Positions 35,374-46,492 of a stretch of DNA of 64,000 nt are shown here, piece after piece; positions within the stretch are counted from its first letter, which is position 1; every line of letters starts with the position of its first letter. The position numbers and the translations under genes were made by a program. The stretch is from Jackrogersella multiformis. Its lineage: Eukaryota > Ascomycota > Sordariomycetes > Xylariales > Hypoxylaceae. Under the pieces are notes generated by a model. It did not search any database and was not told the origin of the DNA. It worked only from the letters and a program-made list of their open reading frames with translations. The stretch covers positions 3,596,001 to 3,660,000 of the forward strand of contig CADCXD010000002.1 in the NCBI GenBank assembly GCA_902806575.1. Reading direction: 5' to 3'.

Positions 35374-36864
35374 ATGCCATTCATCTTCCCTATCGAGACC
35401 CACGGGCAGAGGGCCATCTTGATCTGCGGAATAGTGTTTAGCCTCCTGCCCGCAGCGGTCGTTGGTCTGCGCGTCTTGGCTCGGCATAAGGCGAATAGAA
35501 CGCTCGACACAAGCGACTACTTGATCATTGCATCGTGTGTATGTTGGCAAAGCGCCGTCCCCACCGAGATTGCGGCGAGGACTTTTCCCGTCGATAGTAG
35601 CTAACGTCATGTCCTAGTTTTTCACTGTCTTCTATCAAGGCGTCTGCATCTCATGTTCGTGTCTTCCCGGCCATACTAGGAGGGTTCATATTCGATGGCT
35701 AACCTATGATGTTCGATAGCGGTTCTTGTGGGCGGAGTAGGTTTCCATGTCGAGGATATAAAGAGCAGATTCGGTGTTGCATCTGGTTCGACGTTATTTC
35801 TTCAGGTATGCCACCCTACTAATGCCATAAAGGTTTCCAGTTTAAGAGCGTACTGACACCTGCGGCGATACGTAGCATCTAGTAGCCATCCAAGTATTAT
35901 GGGCAGTCAGCCTTAGTCTCTGCAGGATATCCATCATCCACCTATTCTCAAAAATATTCCTGGTCCAGTCCTTCATCGTAACGGCCAGGGCTACCTATGT
36001 GCTGATCATCTTATGGTATGTGCCCGCGAGACAATGAGTTCTCATCTCTTGAATGTCCCGCTCCTTGTGAGTCTTGCCGAGTAGGAGCTAACAAAACGGA
36101 ATAAAAGGGCTTTGGCTGCTATATTTAGTGCCTTTCTCATATGCCAGCCTTTCGCATTTAACTGGGACAAGTCAATCGACGGAGGAACATGCGGGAATGC
36201 TATGGTGTCATGGATCGTAACGGGAGTCCTCAGCATGGTTTCTGACCTGATCCTCCTCATTATGCCACTACCTTTCCTTCTAAAGCTGGAGCTGTCATGG
36301 CGGAAACGGTTGCTACTATCCGCAACCTTCAGCGTAGGGATATTGTAAGTGTTGCGGGTTCTAACTCGTGGTGGTTTTGCGCACCTTTCTGACATACAAT
36401 TTCGTAATAGGACCTGCGTCATCAGCATAATACGAATCGACATGATGACTACGATCGACTTTAACGACGTGACATGGTCAATACCGCATACCGTGTTGTT
36501 CAGTGCGCTCGAGCCCTGCATCGCCGTGACGCTATCGTGCATAATTATCCTGCGTCCTCTTTTCGGCGGTCGGTATACGCGCGACGGCACGGCGACCTTC
36601 AACAGTCCATCCGTCGACGCCATAGCGAGGAAAAACAGCGCTCGGCGTTTTAAGCAGCTCAACGATGACTCCTCCGAAACACGACTGCGGCCGGAGGACG
36701 TCGGATACCGGGCATCCATAGCGAAATCTCCTATACCTTTTCAGGGGTTCGGTGGTATGGGGGATATTGCGCTCGAGATGGGATCGATTTCGATAAAGCA
36801 TGAGTGGACTGTAAAGGAAGAGCCGCGGCCGACGAGTTCAACAACGCAGAAAGAGACGAGCTGA
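35374..36864 (+). CDS. Rhodopsin-domain (PTH11-like) seven-helix membrane protein
   Basis: Six exons fit in phase: 35374-35538, 35618-35654, 35720-35805, 35876-36015, 36108-36344 and 36411-36864, for 372 residues. Hydrophobic helices include ILICGIVFSLLPAAVVGLRV, VLVGGVGFHVEDI (helix 3 region), VAIQVLWAVSLSLCRISIIH, ALAAIFSAFLICQPFAFNW and SMVSDLILLIMPLPFLLKL, and the loop GGTCGNAMVSWI carries a conserved Cys. The LCRISIIHLFSKIF and PLPFLLKLELSWRKR segments are hallmarks of the fungal 'rhodopsin domain' family (DUF6xxx-type, PTH11-related), whose members act as cell-surface sensors in plant-associated fungi; most have no known ligand. There is no N-terminal CFEM domain. The cytoplasmic tail of about 100 residues is hydrophilic and Ser-rich. 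The exon 2 donor (GTTCGT) is the weakest splice site in the model. Confidence 0.83.
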
Positions 36865-37253
36865 ATAAGATAGCACCGTCAATGCGTAGTCAAACCCCAT
36901 ACAAACGGTTATAAAAGAAAAACCAAAGATTGTGCACCACTTGAATATTACTGGCTTGCGTATCACCACACTTTTCTCGTTAAACACACCAGGGGACTTG
37001 ACGATGAATTGCCTAGGTTAGGTAGATTAATGATTCATGCTAACAGCAACTGCAGCTAAGTGAATCACTAGAATCGCTGACTATTTGGGTAGGTAGTGTT
37101 ACGATGATTAATTCCTCTCGATAGTGATTTTTAGCTTAAATGGAACAAAGACGAGGCTTAGTAACGCTAATAGTTTAATGGTCCATCCCTCGAATCGACC
37201 ACTCCTCTAAATGATCATCATTATGGTTCAGACCATAAACTCGAACAAAATGT
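36865..37253. other. Convergent intergenic gap
   Basis: About 390 bases between the ends of the rhodopsin-domain gene and the carboxypeptidase gene. Probably terminators; a CCTAGGTTAGGTAG variant of the dispersed motif is near 37011. Nothing else seen. Confidence 0.55.
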
Positions 37254-39152
37254 TCAGAAATTCGCGAGAAGATACTTAATTCCTTCCCAGATCTCGATGC
37301 CAGTTGGCAAGATCTGGTCAGCGGGTAATGTGAACCCGTTGCGGCCAGTGTCTCGGAGCTCAATAGCCCATCTAATATTGGTGTGGGTTAGCACATACTC
37401 GGGATAACATTGTATCGCCAGAAACGACAGGATATTCCACTTACCCGTACTCTGCCTTGTTGATGTCGGTCACATAGTCATTGCTACCACCGGCAGTAGC
37501 GTATAAGGTAGCACAGGTTGGACCGGCAGTGAATTGCGTGCCGTATGTCTTCGCGAAAGCGGCAGCAAGGTTCTTAGCTAACGTGTCTTGCTTGGCTTGG
37601 TTCGCCGCCGCCGCCGTACACGAGTAGCCGTAAGGTCTGTAAGGTTCATGTTAATAGCTGGGCTCGTTGAAGCCGTACGACGTCTCAGAAGAAAAGGGGG
37701 GTTGCAGCAGGCAAACCGATTGGGACATGTGAAGCCTGTTGATATCAGGGATGTCAAGACTTGAACTTACGTTAGGATATATTGGCCATAGCTGTGCCAG
37801 TCAATGTACAGCTTGATGCCCTTCTTAGCAGTCAGCTGGTCACCCAAGGCTATACGAAATTAGCAAATCTTGTCATGTTGAGACTAAAACTGGATCTTAC
37901 TTCGAATCCCAGTGTTCTCGGGAGTGTCACCGGCCGCGACGCCACGGTACCTATACGGAATCCGGTTAGCATTTACCCTCTTTTCCATATCAAGTACTTC
38001 ATTCGCCAAGTACTAGGAAGCAGCCGGAATTGTTATCGGCTACGAGCATGGCAACACATTAGGTTATTGTTGGATACTCACGTTTCTATTTTCAGAATGC
38101 TCAGTCAGCAAGTGTTCACCAAGCAAATAATGGCATTAGAAGTTGACTAACCTGAGCCGGGGCTGGTAGAAGATCCCTCGCCATTCCACTTGTAGGGCCA
38201 GTTCCGGTTGACATCTGTACCTATGGCAGTAGTGCCTGATCGTGTCTGTCGGTTTTTACGCCACAGACGGTTGCTGGTTTGTGTGAAGAGAAATCCTATT
38301 GGAGATTAGCCAATATTTAAAATGATGAAACTGGTTCAACTCACCGTCGGGGTTAACAATGGGCAGGATGTAGAAATCGTAGCTATCGAGGAAGCCCTTT
38401 ATAGTTGTATCATTGTTGTAGTTGGCGACCAATTGGTATGTGAGGTATTCAACGACCTGGAGTTATGAGTTAGTATTGGAAGCGGATATTAGTTTATCAT
38501 ATGATCCTTCTCTACCTTTGAAGAAATCCACTCGCGAGCATGGACGTTGCCGTGCCAGATGATAGCAGGCTTCGAGTCCTTGCCCCCTCTTCCCCAGAGA
38601 TGAATGCCCTGGATATCGCGGCCTTCGAAGGACTTCCCGGCCGTGATGAGCTCCGAATTAGAGGAAAACGAAGACTGTATGTCTTTCAAAAAGGTCAAGT
38701 GATCGGCGTACGCATGGTACGCACTGAACCACGATAAGCTTGGCAGGGCAGCTGCGCTGAGTTGACGCTCCTCTAGATGCCGTTAGGATACGTCTCCGTA
38801 TACACATTGAAAATTGGTACAGCCTACCGGGATATTCAGCAAGGTCTCCCTCAAGAGCAATATCAGCTCCTAGATCCTCACTCAACACCTCAGAGGTGAA
38901 GTTCAGGGCTTCGAATGCAGAGAGTTTCTCGGGCGGGATGGCAATATCGAAGTGCTCCTCTTCCACGTGGCCATGGTTGTGGGTAAGATCAATAGCTTCG
39001 AGAGACTCTAGACGGGCCTCGAAAGCAGCAACATCATCTCCCGATGCTACACGGAAGATCTTGTAGCCATCGTACACGACTTTACCCCGCCTATCAAGTC
39101 GTAGGGCGACGGTCAAGGGGGCGACCAGGAGAAGGTGCTGAAGAAACTTCAT
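37254..39152 (-). CDS. Secreted zinc metallocarboxypeptidase, family M14A
   Basis: Nine exons fit exactly for 426 residues: 39152-38828, 38772-38516, 38456-38345, 38295-38152, 38085-38082 (4 nt), 37950-37901, 37849-37771, 37636-37445 and 37371-37254. A signal peptide (MKFLQHLLLVAPLTVALRL) precedes a propeptide with a His/Glu-rich stretch, then the mature enzyme. Zinc ligands are His186 and Glu189 in HGNVHAREW and His316 in DWHSYGQ. The catalytic Glu is Glu392 in AIELRDTG; substrate-site residues appear in IVNPDG and DVNRNWPYKW. It should cleave single residues from C-termini of extracellular peptides; specificity (A or B type) is not evident. The AAAC micro-exon supplies the codons for Glu-Thr in SETYRG, which the family conserves. 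Length is normal. Confidence 0.93.
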
Positions 39153-39560
39153 GATGACAACTGCGAGAGAGGGGAAAGCAATTGTCAATGAAGGACTGGA
39201 AGATAAGATGCGAGAACAGAACTTTATATTTTCATTCAATATATTTAAAATATAAAGTTGCGGTGACACCTGACTGATGCAATCGCACACCTACCTGGGT
39301 ACCTACCTAAGGTAGTTGAGATACCGGAACCTACCTAGGTACCTAGGTATGTTCATTGTTACCCAGGTGGTGATAGCGTCGTGACGGATGAACTATGCAT
39401 CTTCCCGATTAGGTAGGTTCCAAGGCCTCACCCTCGCATTGGAAGATGTACATACTACATAGTAGATATGTAGTAGGTAGATCTAGAACAATAAGCTTTA
39501 GCCTAGCTCGTGTGAGCAATGTAATTCATGGATGTACGAGTTTTGATAGTCGGTTGCAGA

Positions 39561-39592
39561 AGGTCCCAAGGAGGTCCCAAGGAAGTCCCAAG
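39561..39592. repeat. 11-bp tandem repeat (AAGGTCCCAAG type)
   Basis: Three consecutive imperfect copies of AAGGTCCCAAG/GAGGTCCCAAG/GAAGTCCCAAG. No role assigned. Confidence 0.65.
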
Positions 39593-39764
39593 AACAGCTG
39601 CGGAGAAGAGGTCCATAGCACTTGACGATATAGCCGCACCTATACCGGTAGGTACCTACCTAGGTAGGTAGGTGGCAAGGTATAGCTGGAAGGTACCTAA
39701 CGCATCTCGACCAGGGGGAATCCCCCGAGTTGCACCTAGCCAATTTAGCCTGCTGAAGCTTGTG

Positions 39765-39802
39765 AGTACGTACGGCAGGTACGGCAGGCACGGCAGGTAC
39801 GG
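39765..39802. repeat. 10-bp tandem repeat (GTACGGCAG type)
   Basis: Four consecutive imperfect copies of GTACGGCAG, one reading GCACGGCAG. No role assigned. Confidence 0.65.
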
Positions 39803-40192
39803 AAAGGTAAAAAGAGGTAACCTAGGTAGTGGGCCTCTGTACCACATTGATAAACTGCAGCAGCTATCTCCTAGGTACCTAGGTACATTTTCGCTGCAAT
39901 TTAGTCATCTTCCGCCGTACAACCTTCAACTTAGACCTGTACACATTTATAAAGCACAATCATATCTCAAGGAAATAAACTTACCTACCTACTTAGGTAC
40001 CTAGGTAGGTACGTGGTTATAAGAGTAATATCATTCATCTAAAGTCCTCATTTCTTTTAGACATAACTTTTGGCATTGGCGGTTGTGTAAGAATTGTTGT
40101 TTATTGTTTAGTGGCCCAGCTTTGGGCATTATGCCGACGTCAGCAGTGAGCACGTTGGGCAAGATTTTCCTCGATGGTTGTTGTCACAGAAG

Positions 40193-40681
40193 CTAAACTT
40201 GAGAAGACGCAGTAACTATTTGGTATGAGGAGACGTCGATATCGTCAAAAACATTGTTATTGGACCTCCTAGCCCAGCTCGAAAGTGCGACACAGAAGAT
40301 AGCTGAAGCCCCGAAAGCGAGCCGTTGTAGAGCTTGGAGATCTTTCCCGGGCAAATTAGAAAACCACTCCGGCCATTCTCGGTCGCAAACTCGAGCGCGT
40401 TTCCCGTCTATGTAGCGGATAGAGCAAAGCCAAAATCGAATGTCGTTGACAGGAAGAGAAAGATAAATGGAGCCTTGTCTAGGAAATAGTGGCAAGCAAT
40501 ATGAAAAATGGACCACCGCTTCCGAGCTAAGGCTCAGAATTTCCTTGGACTGGATGTCGAGTTCTGTTTGGAGGGTCGAGACAGGTTCCTCGGCTTCTTT
40601 ATCTACAAGCACCAGACTATTTGTCTATGCCCCTAGGGCAGTGTTGACTGTTTTCGAAAAGATTCCATAAGGATTAGCCAT
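40193..40681 (-). pseudogene. ORF interrupted by one in-frame stop codon, unknown family
   Basis: An ATG at 40681 opens a frame (MANPYGIFSKTVNTALGA) that meets a TAG at 40627-40625. The same frame then continues without a stop for 144 codons (TNSLVLVDKEAEEPVSTLQT and on) to the stop at 40193. Without the TAG the product would be 162 residues. No GT-AG intron near the TAG would remove it in phase. The codon before TAG is GCA, so CAG to TAG, a C-to-T change at a CpA site, would be the simplest origin and is the change RIP makes; this is an inference. The predicted protein is soluble apart from one weak hydrophobic patch near the C-terminus. I do not recognise a domain. It could also be two chance frames. 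Confidence 0.35.
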
Positions 40682-41076
40682 ACACACCCCGTGGTCCGGG
40701 TTTGGACGCATAAACCTGGATAACGTTGGGAAGGTCAGGAGAGGTCGATATGCATCCTACCAAGGACAAGGCTATGTCTTAAGCAACAGACATCCTCACA
40801 TATTGATGTCCAGAGAAACATGACTTACAACGAAACAAGACTATAGGTACAACAGAGTCTCCTACAAGCATGAACTCACGGAAATAAAGATCAGGTTCAT
40901 GGTGAAAATCACTAAAAGTGTATTCATTCAAATCCTATCTAGCATTCCGTCAACCCATGATCTAAGCGTTTTCTGCCCGCTTTGCCGTCCGAACCAACAG
41001 ATTACGTCCAAGGGTCCCAGCTTCACGACTCAAGAATTCAAACTCCAACCCAGTTTTTTTATATCAAATCACAGGA
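40682..41076. other. Intergenic stretch
   Basis: About 400 bases downstream of the pepsin-type protease gene. A 64-codon frame at 40899-41093 shows no domain. Nothing else seen. Confidence 0.55.
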
Positions 41077-42357
41077 TTAGGTTGCCTTGGTAGCGAATCC
41101 TAGCTGCGGCGTCGATGCCCCATTGAAAACGACATAGGCCGCCTTCAGTGCGATATCGCCATAGATGTTAATCCCGATACCGCTGCTTGACTGAAGTCCG
41201 CCGTAGCAGGTAGACGACCCGTCCGTCACAGGCGCGTAGTTCAAATAAGAAGCTGGGATGACGATGCTCTTAGTGCCGACGACATAGGTAAAGGTGGGCA
41301 GAGTCGCACTGCAGGGGAACACGTAGCCGCCGTACGTGTCCGAGTTCTGCGAGCCCGACACCTTGCTGTAGTAGTTCTTGACGACTGCATCGGGAAGGAG
41401 GAGCAGCGTCGTGCCCGTGTCAGCAATACCGCTGACCTTGGTGCTGTACGAAGTGCTGCCGACCAGGTAGCTACTGGCTGTGAATTGCCAGAAGCCCTGC
41501 GACGTGCTCACGGAAGTGTACGTGATAGAGCCCGTGTACTTGGAGCTGTCGGCGAAGCCGAAGTCGTACGAGCCAGCTAAAATATATGATAAGTTTCATA
41601 GAAGTATCTAACTAGACTGGAGAGACTTACCAGCGCCATGCTTCAAATCAGCCGCAAACAGAGGCGAGGTTAGCGAAGACTTCACGTTATCGAAGAAGGT
41701 CTTCTGAGAGCTCGGAGAGACCGTGTTGATGCTGCTGAACGCCAACCCCACGAGTCCGTCGTTTGCGGTATCTTCTGTGAATTCTGTGGAGATCGTATTG
41801 GCGGCCTCGACGGCCTGGGATGCGAACGACACCCCCCCGATGTTGACGACATCGGTGTACACGTCACCCGAAGCGCCGCTGCCATCTCCGTACGAGATGT
41901 CCCAAGAATACCCGGACAGCTTCTTGGAAGTACTGCTCTTGGATGGGCTGTACACGCTGTGGCCGGTCTGGTATTTCGAAGCAAGCTCGGTGCTGAAGAC
42001 CCACAGATCGGCCGACCCGGTGTCGAAGTCCAAATTGAGCGTCTGCGCCGGAGTGCCGATGCTCACGGGCGTAAGGTACTCGACGTCATAGTCCTCGGGC
42101 GTCGTAACCGCGCTGCCAGTGGAGGCCCGCTTGGCGTTCGCGGCAGTCAGGTTTAGAGCGCTGGTGAGATATTCCGGAAACGGAGCGCCGAACTTGCGGT
42201 ACGCCTTCGCCAGGGCGAGGGCGCCGTTCTTGACGTGCTTCGGGTTGCGGACCTGGTGAACTGTGAAGCTGTGACCCTCTTTCTCCTCGACGGGAGCCGC
42301 CGAGGCGAAGGAGAGGGCTGCTGTGACTAGCACCAAGGTTTCCGAGAGAGAAGGCAT
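41077..42357 (-). CDS. Secreted pepsin-type aspartic protease (A1, endothiapepsin-like)
   Basis: Two exons (42357-41631 and 41576-41077, donor G|GTAAGT, acceptor TTTAG) give 408 residues. A signal peptide (MPSLSETLVLVTAALSFASA) is followed by a propeptide of about 65 residues with the usual fungal segment LAKAYRKFGAP. The mature protease starts after a Lys-Arg (AAKR) region near residue 78, a likely Kex2-type processing site. Catalytic Asp112 is in FDTGSADLWVF and Asp295 in ADTGTTLLLLP. The flap with Tyr is DISYGDGSGASGDVYTD, and the C-terminal domain has the disulphide pair around FPCSATLP and SSTCYGG. Lengths and motifs match endothiapepsin/penicillopepsin-type enzymes acting in acidic extracellular conditions. 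A TATA-like box lies about 95 bases upstream of the ATG. Confidence 0.95.
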
Positions 42358-42451
42358 TTTGAGCTAGGGGCTTTGGGTCGTCGGCGAGTGTGGTCTGGAC
42401 GAATGCTCTGAGTTGCAACTTAACCTCATCGACAGCGGAGCGGAACAGCCA

Positions 42452-42459
42452 TATTTATA
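42452..42459 (-). promoter_or_regulatory. TATA-like box of the aspartic protease gene
   Basis: TATAAATA on the minus strand, 95 bases upstream of the ATG at 42357. Position and sequence fit a core promoter element; not proven. Confidence 0.5.
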
Positions 42460-44862
42460 ACCAACTGGCGCATCTCGCCTTTGACATTCAGTCAGGAACA
42501 AAGGGTAACGTTCATGCATCCGTTATCGTCACATGTTCGTGTTGGTGTAGCGAGTCGAAGTGCCTCTAGCAATGATGATAGACTACCTTCTCAACTTGGA
42601 CTGAGCCCCTAGCGTCTAGTGGGTACAGCTCGCAGAGGCCGGAGTCGTGATGTGGATGCGGAACCCACCCGAAAGGTGAGCTGGGGTCGGAGCTAACACA
42701 AGAATCGACGATTTCGCGTTCATCCCGGCGATAGCCAGTCCGACGGTTGCGCCATTGTTCGATTACTAAAGGCTTGTATGGTGCTGAGCTGCCTCGCCTT
42801 CCACGATTTTAAACCAAATGCAGAAGGTCGCGATGGAAAGCTTGTCTGCGCTATGGCAGGGGGGGCATCATGCGGAATTGAGATCTCAAAAAGCTTAGCG
42901 GTCTACACAAGCCTTCTGGGGTCGGGGCCTGGCTATCAAGGCTGCGTGATGGGTGTCTGGTGAAGCTTGTTTTGACTTCTATTTGGAAGGTAGCATTGGT
43001 AGTCTGATTGCGTAGCTGAAGAATCGAAGACCTATTACCTAGTAGCCAATTAGGAATGGAGCTCTTTAGTTATTAACTTATCTTTAGCACCTGGTATAGC
43101 TTCCAACTTCCTTATACGAAGAGATCATGTAAGCGCTCTTAATCCCCGCACTAGACGCCATCACCGCCGCCACCCCCTGCTCGGCATTGCTACCCAGAAG
43201 ATAGCATCGTGTCAAGGGTGCCAACCAGCTTAATTGTACCGACAATATTGCGCAAAAATCACGTAATTGCCTAATCCAGGAGCTGAAGCCGTATTCACTT
43301 GGTCCTGGTTCTTCACCATTCCAGCCCGACATGATGTGATACCGGATATCGCGAGGACAAAGTAATTACCTACTGTAACTGGACTGGTTGTCTGTCTGTC
43401 TAGTTCGTTGTTCGTATTAGATGTCGGTTGAACTGCTAGTACATGGATATTCATGTTCGTCGATAGATTTCTAGAACATTAAGAGCGGGGTTCTCATGAT
43501 TCATTACCGTGGACAAGTTGAGGCCTACTTGAGGCTAACACAATAAACACTAACAAATTCGCAACTAAAGAAACAAGGTCTTCTTGAAGTTGACTAGTAC
43601 TAGGTAGTATACCTACCTAGGTAGGTAGATAAATTGATAACGTTTTAGATCTATGGGTTCTAATTTGGTAGTGTGCAAGACCTAGGGTTTGACGTTGAGG
43701 ATGAAATACGAATGACTTGGAACAGACCAAGGCCTAAACTTGGATCTTTACGATGACCTATGCATGTGAGGTAATGGAATAAGTAGATCGTTAGAATCAA
43801 GACCATCCTATTCAAACGCTGCTGGTAAAAAGTCCTCCTAAATTATGTAGACATAAACGGATGCTTACTTACCTAGGTAGGTACATAGGGGTAAGAATGG
43901 TCTGCCATCGTAAGTATAATTAATATTGTTTGACCTGGTCGGCTTTAGAATAGTGACTGTTGAGACACCAATGGACATTGACTTGATAACAACTATTAAT
44001 TAGAACGGACGGTACACCGTCATCCCTAGGTAGGTACGTAATGAGAGAGCCCTGGATGTCGAGTTCCTGTAATTGCTGTCATAAGAGTGAATGAGAAGAG
44101 TTGATCATTTAACAAGTTCCTACCTAGGCCATATTAAATGTTTCAACGATCCATCCTATGTTTGGTAGGATCAGATGAAGCTCTGGTTGAATTGCTGTCC
44201 TGGTAGCGATCAATGATGTTCTGCAGGGGCGTTTCCAGCTCTGCAGCTGGGGCTTCTAAGCGACTTGGCCAGATAGAGAACAGCCAACCGGGAATCGTCT
44301 CAAGCGGGCGCCTATGAGAAAGAAGCTAGAACGATCTCCAATCCCAGCGGCAATCGTTGCTTTGTGTCAGGCATTGTTTCATCGAATTTGTTTGGCCCTG
44401 AGATTGCAGACATCCCCTTTCATCCTCTTCTCCCCCTTTTCTGTAGCATTGCAGGCCACTGTCGCTTAAACATGTAAAGTCGTCGAATATCCATTCGGGC
44501 TCGCGGCGCGAAGAGAGCCGCGGAAATATCGAAGGCTCCGAGGGAGCCGCCATGAAACTTGACGAAACTCTTCATTTAAAAAAAGGAAGCCCGCGAGCTC
44601 CTTGACAGCTTCTTCTTCTCGCGATACCGAGAAGTTCGCATGAATAATGAGCTCACGATGCGGCGCAGTAAACTTATAACTATGACATCCTCGGTGAAGC
44701 TTCAAGATGTTGTTTACCTAGTTCCTTGCTTATAGTACTGTCGTTGAGTCTTTGACAGAGTGATTTTTTTGAATACCTAGTTCTCTTCCATTCTCAACCC
44801 TGCCGCGCAGGACCTTCCATTCGTTCCGTATTCTTACTATTCAAGTTCTCTTCGCTGAGCTG

Positions 44863-44868
44863 TATAAA
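44863..44868 (+). promoter_or_regulatory. TATA-like box of the lectin gene
   Basis: TATAAA in the context GCTGTATAAACTG, 74-79 bases upstream of the ATG at 44942. Fits a core promoter element. Confidence 0.45.
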
Positions 44869-44941
44869 CTGTTCTGATCGTATTCAGGGAAGATTAAACT
44901 ATCTTTAAATAAATTCCTTGAATTTTTAGCTGCTGGTCACA

Positions 44942-46492
44942 ATGTATTTTTCTATCCTCACCCTTCTTAGCTTACAGTCGTTTGTGACTGCATCGCCAAT
45001 TGTGTCTCGGACTTTGTTCCGAAGGGCCGTAACAGAACTTGACCAGGCGGCCTTCGCGGAGGCTCAGCAACCAGATAACACAGCAACAAAAGCTTTCTCC
45101 GGGGTGCAAATACGGGTGAGACTATCTTGACCAGTCGAAGAACACCTGATATTAATATTATGATATAGACCTCTGATAACCAGTGTTTATTCGTCGACGA
45201 GTTGTCGGGGGACTTCCGAGCAAACCTCACTCCGATACAAGTGGCCGAGTGCGATAGCACCGACGGACAGGCATGGGACGTCATCACAGCCGGCAAGCAT
45301 AATAATGTTGAGGGCTCGATGCTTGTTGTGAGCACTCTGGTTAGTATTCGCCACCCCGCTGAACATGCCGTATCCTAAGAGGCCTTTAGACAAATGCCTG
45401 TTTCAACTTCGATCCACGCCGTGCAAGTGGGAATCAAGTCATCCTGTTTAGCTGTGGGGGTCGCGCCGACGGCGGTGGTCAAGTCACCGATTCTCAACTC
45501 TTCCCTTTCAACGGAAGTACTGGGTCGCTCGCATTTACGCCTGAGAACGACTTGCAGTCGTGCTTCACCGTTAAGGGGAATGTCGTTGATGTTGCGCCTT
45601 GCGCTGCTGGGGACTCTAACCAGCAGTTTACGTTTGGCGGTTCTCCAGCCGCTGGTGGCAGCACATCAACCGAAACAGATGTTCCAGTCAGTCCAACCGG
45701 CACTCAAGCGACGACGACTTTCTCTGCTACGGCAATTTCAAGCCAAGCGCCAACACCACCCACGTCAGATACTTCTTCTTCACCGGCAGCAACGACTGAT
45801 GCAGCAGCCGGAGGAATACCGAATCCTACCGAGTCTGTGCCCGTATCCCGTGCGGGAGGCGTGCTTCAACCTACAGCCGTAGCGGAGTCGCAACAGCGAG
45901 ATGATACGGCGACGCGCGCTTTCACTTCCGTCAGCATACAGGCTCCCAACGGCGAGTGCCTGTTCATCGACCCCACCGCCGGAGACTTCCGGGAGAATCT
46001 GATCCCGGTTTCTTTGGTTACATGTGCCGGAACCCCCAACGAGAAGTTCGATGTCATCACGGCGGGGAAACACAATAACGCCCAGGACTCGGCCCTGATC
46101 GTAAGCAGTCTGGTAAGCGACACTAGTTATATCCACATCTTCAGGTTAAACCGTACGATTGCTTTTCTTCTTCTTCTGACATTGCTTTAGACGAATGGCT
46201 GTATTAGCTTCGACGGGCGGCGTCAGGCCGGCGATACGGTGACGCTTTTCTCATGCGGAGGACGGGCAGCAGGAGGTCTGTAATCATCCTTCTCGAAACC
46301 ATGACCTAATACTAACATAAGGCAGAGGGCGAGACGAACAATGGTCAGTTGGTTCCTTTTACTGGCGGAACAAGTCTGGTCTTCGCGCCGGAGAGCGAAC
46401 GCAATGCGACTTGTATCGTGTCTGGAGACGGTCGGCTTGACTCCGCCCCGTGTGCCAATGACGGCTCGCAAGTCTTCACTATCCTAACCTAG
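44942..46492 (+). CDS. Secreted protein with two tandem ricin-B-type lectin units
   Basis: Five exons fit in phase (44942-45115, 45169-45339, 45390-46112, 46191-46275, 46326-46492) for 439 residues. A signal peptide (MYFSILTLLSLQSFVTASP) precedes the first beta-trefoil-like unit, which includes DNQCLFVDELSGDFRANLTP, DVITAGKHNNVEG, then TNACFNFDPRRASGNQVILF and FSCGGRADGGG. A Ser/Thr/Pro-rich linker (about residues 225-285) leads to the second unit with GECLFIDPTAGDFRENLIPV, DVITAGKHNNAQD, TNGCISFDGRRQAGD and TLFSCGGRAAG. Both end in CxVxG...APC...F motifs. The fold binds carbohydrates; here it stands alone, with no toxic or enzymatic partner domain. Probably an extracellular glycan-binding protein. 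The linker resembles O-glycosylated spacers. Ligand is unknown. Confidence 0.88.

Larger units (their letters stand above)
39332..40007. repeat. Cluster of TACCTAGGTA palindromes
   Basis: Within 676 bases there are five exact copies of the 10-bp palindrome, two of them overlapping by two bases, plus truncated ones (CCTAGGTA, ACCTAGGTAG). They lie in the upstream region of the carboxypeptidase, between 180 and 860 bases before its ATG. Nothing in the sequence shows terminal repeats or an encoded transposase. Confidence 0.7.
39153..40192. other. Repeat-rich promoter region
   Basis: The 1 kb upstream of the carboxypeptidase. It holds six exact copies of TACCTAGGTA (39332-39341, overlapping 39340-39349, 39657-39666, 39876-39885 and 39998-40007 being the clearest, with flanking ACCTACCTA variants), an 11-base tandem AAGGTCCCAAG (39561-39592) and a 10-base tandem GTACGGCAG (39765-39802). 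No gene supported. Confidence 0.6.
42358..44941. other. 2.6 kb gene-free stretch
   Basis: Left end is the promoter of the aspartic protease. Frames at 42778-42963 (+), 43084-43454 (-) and 44326-44705 (-) show no domain or intron pattern that I can support. An 18-bp palindrome TACCTACCTAGGTAGGTA lies at 43610-43627 and TACCTAGGTA also at 43870-43879; CCTAGGTAGGTAC variants lie near 44029 and 44121. Right end is the lectin promoter. Confidence 0.55.

Noticed and set aside
43084..43454. Two overlapping minus-strand frames that could make a small secreted protein
   Set aside because: No signal peptide at either start and no splice pair that joins them convincingly.
44942..46492. A ricin-type toxin gene
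   Set aside because: Only carbohydrate-binding (B-type) units are present; there is no N-glycosidase domain, so it is a lectin, not a toxin.
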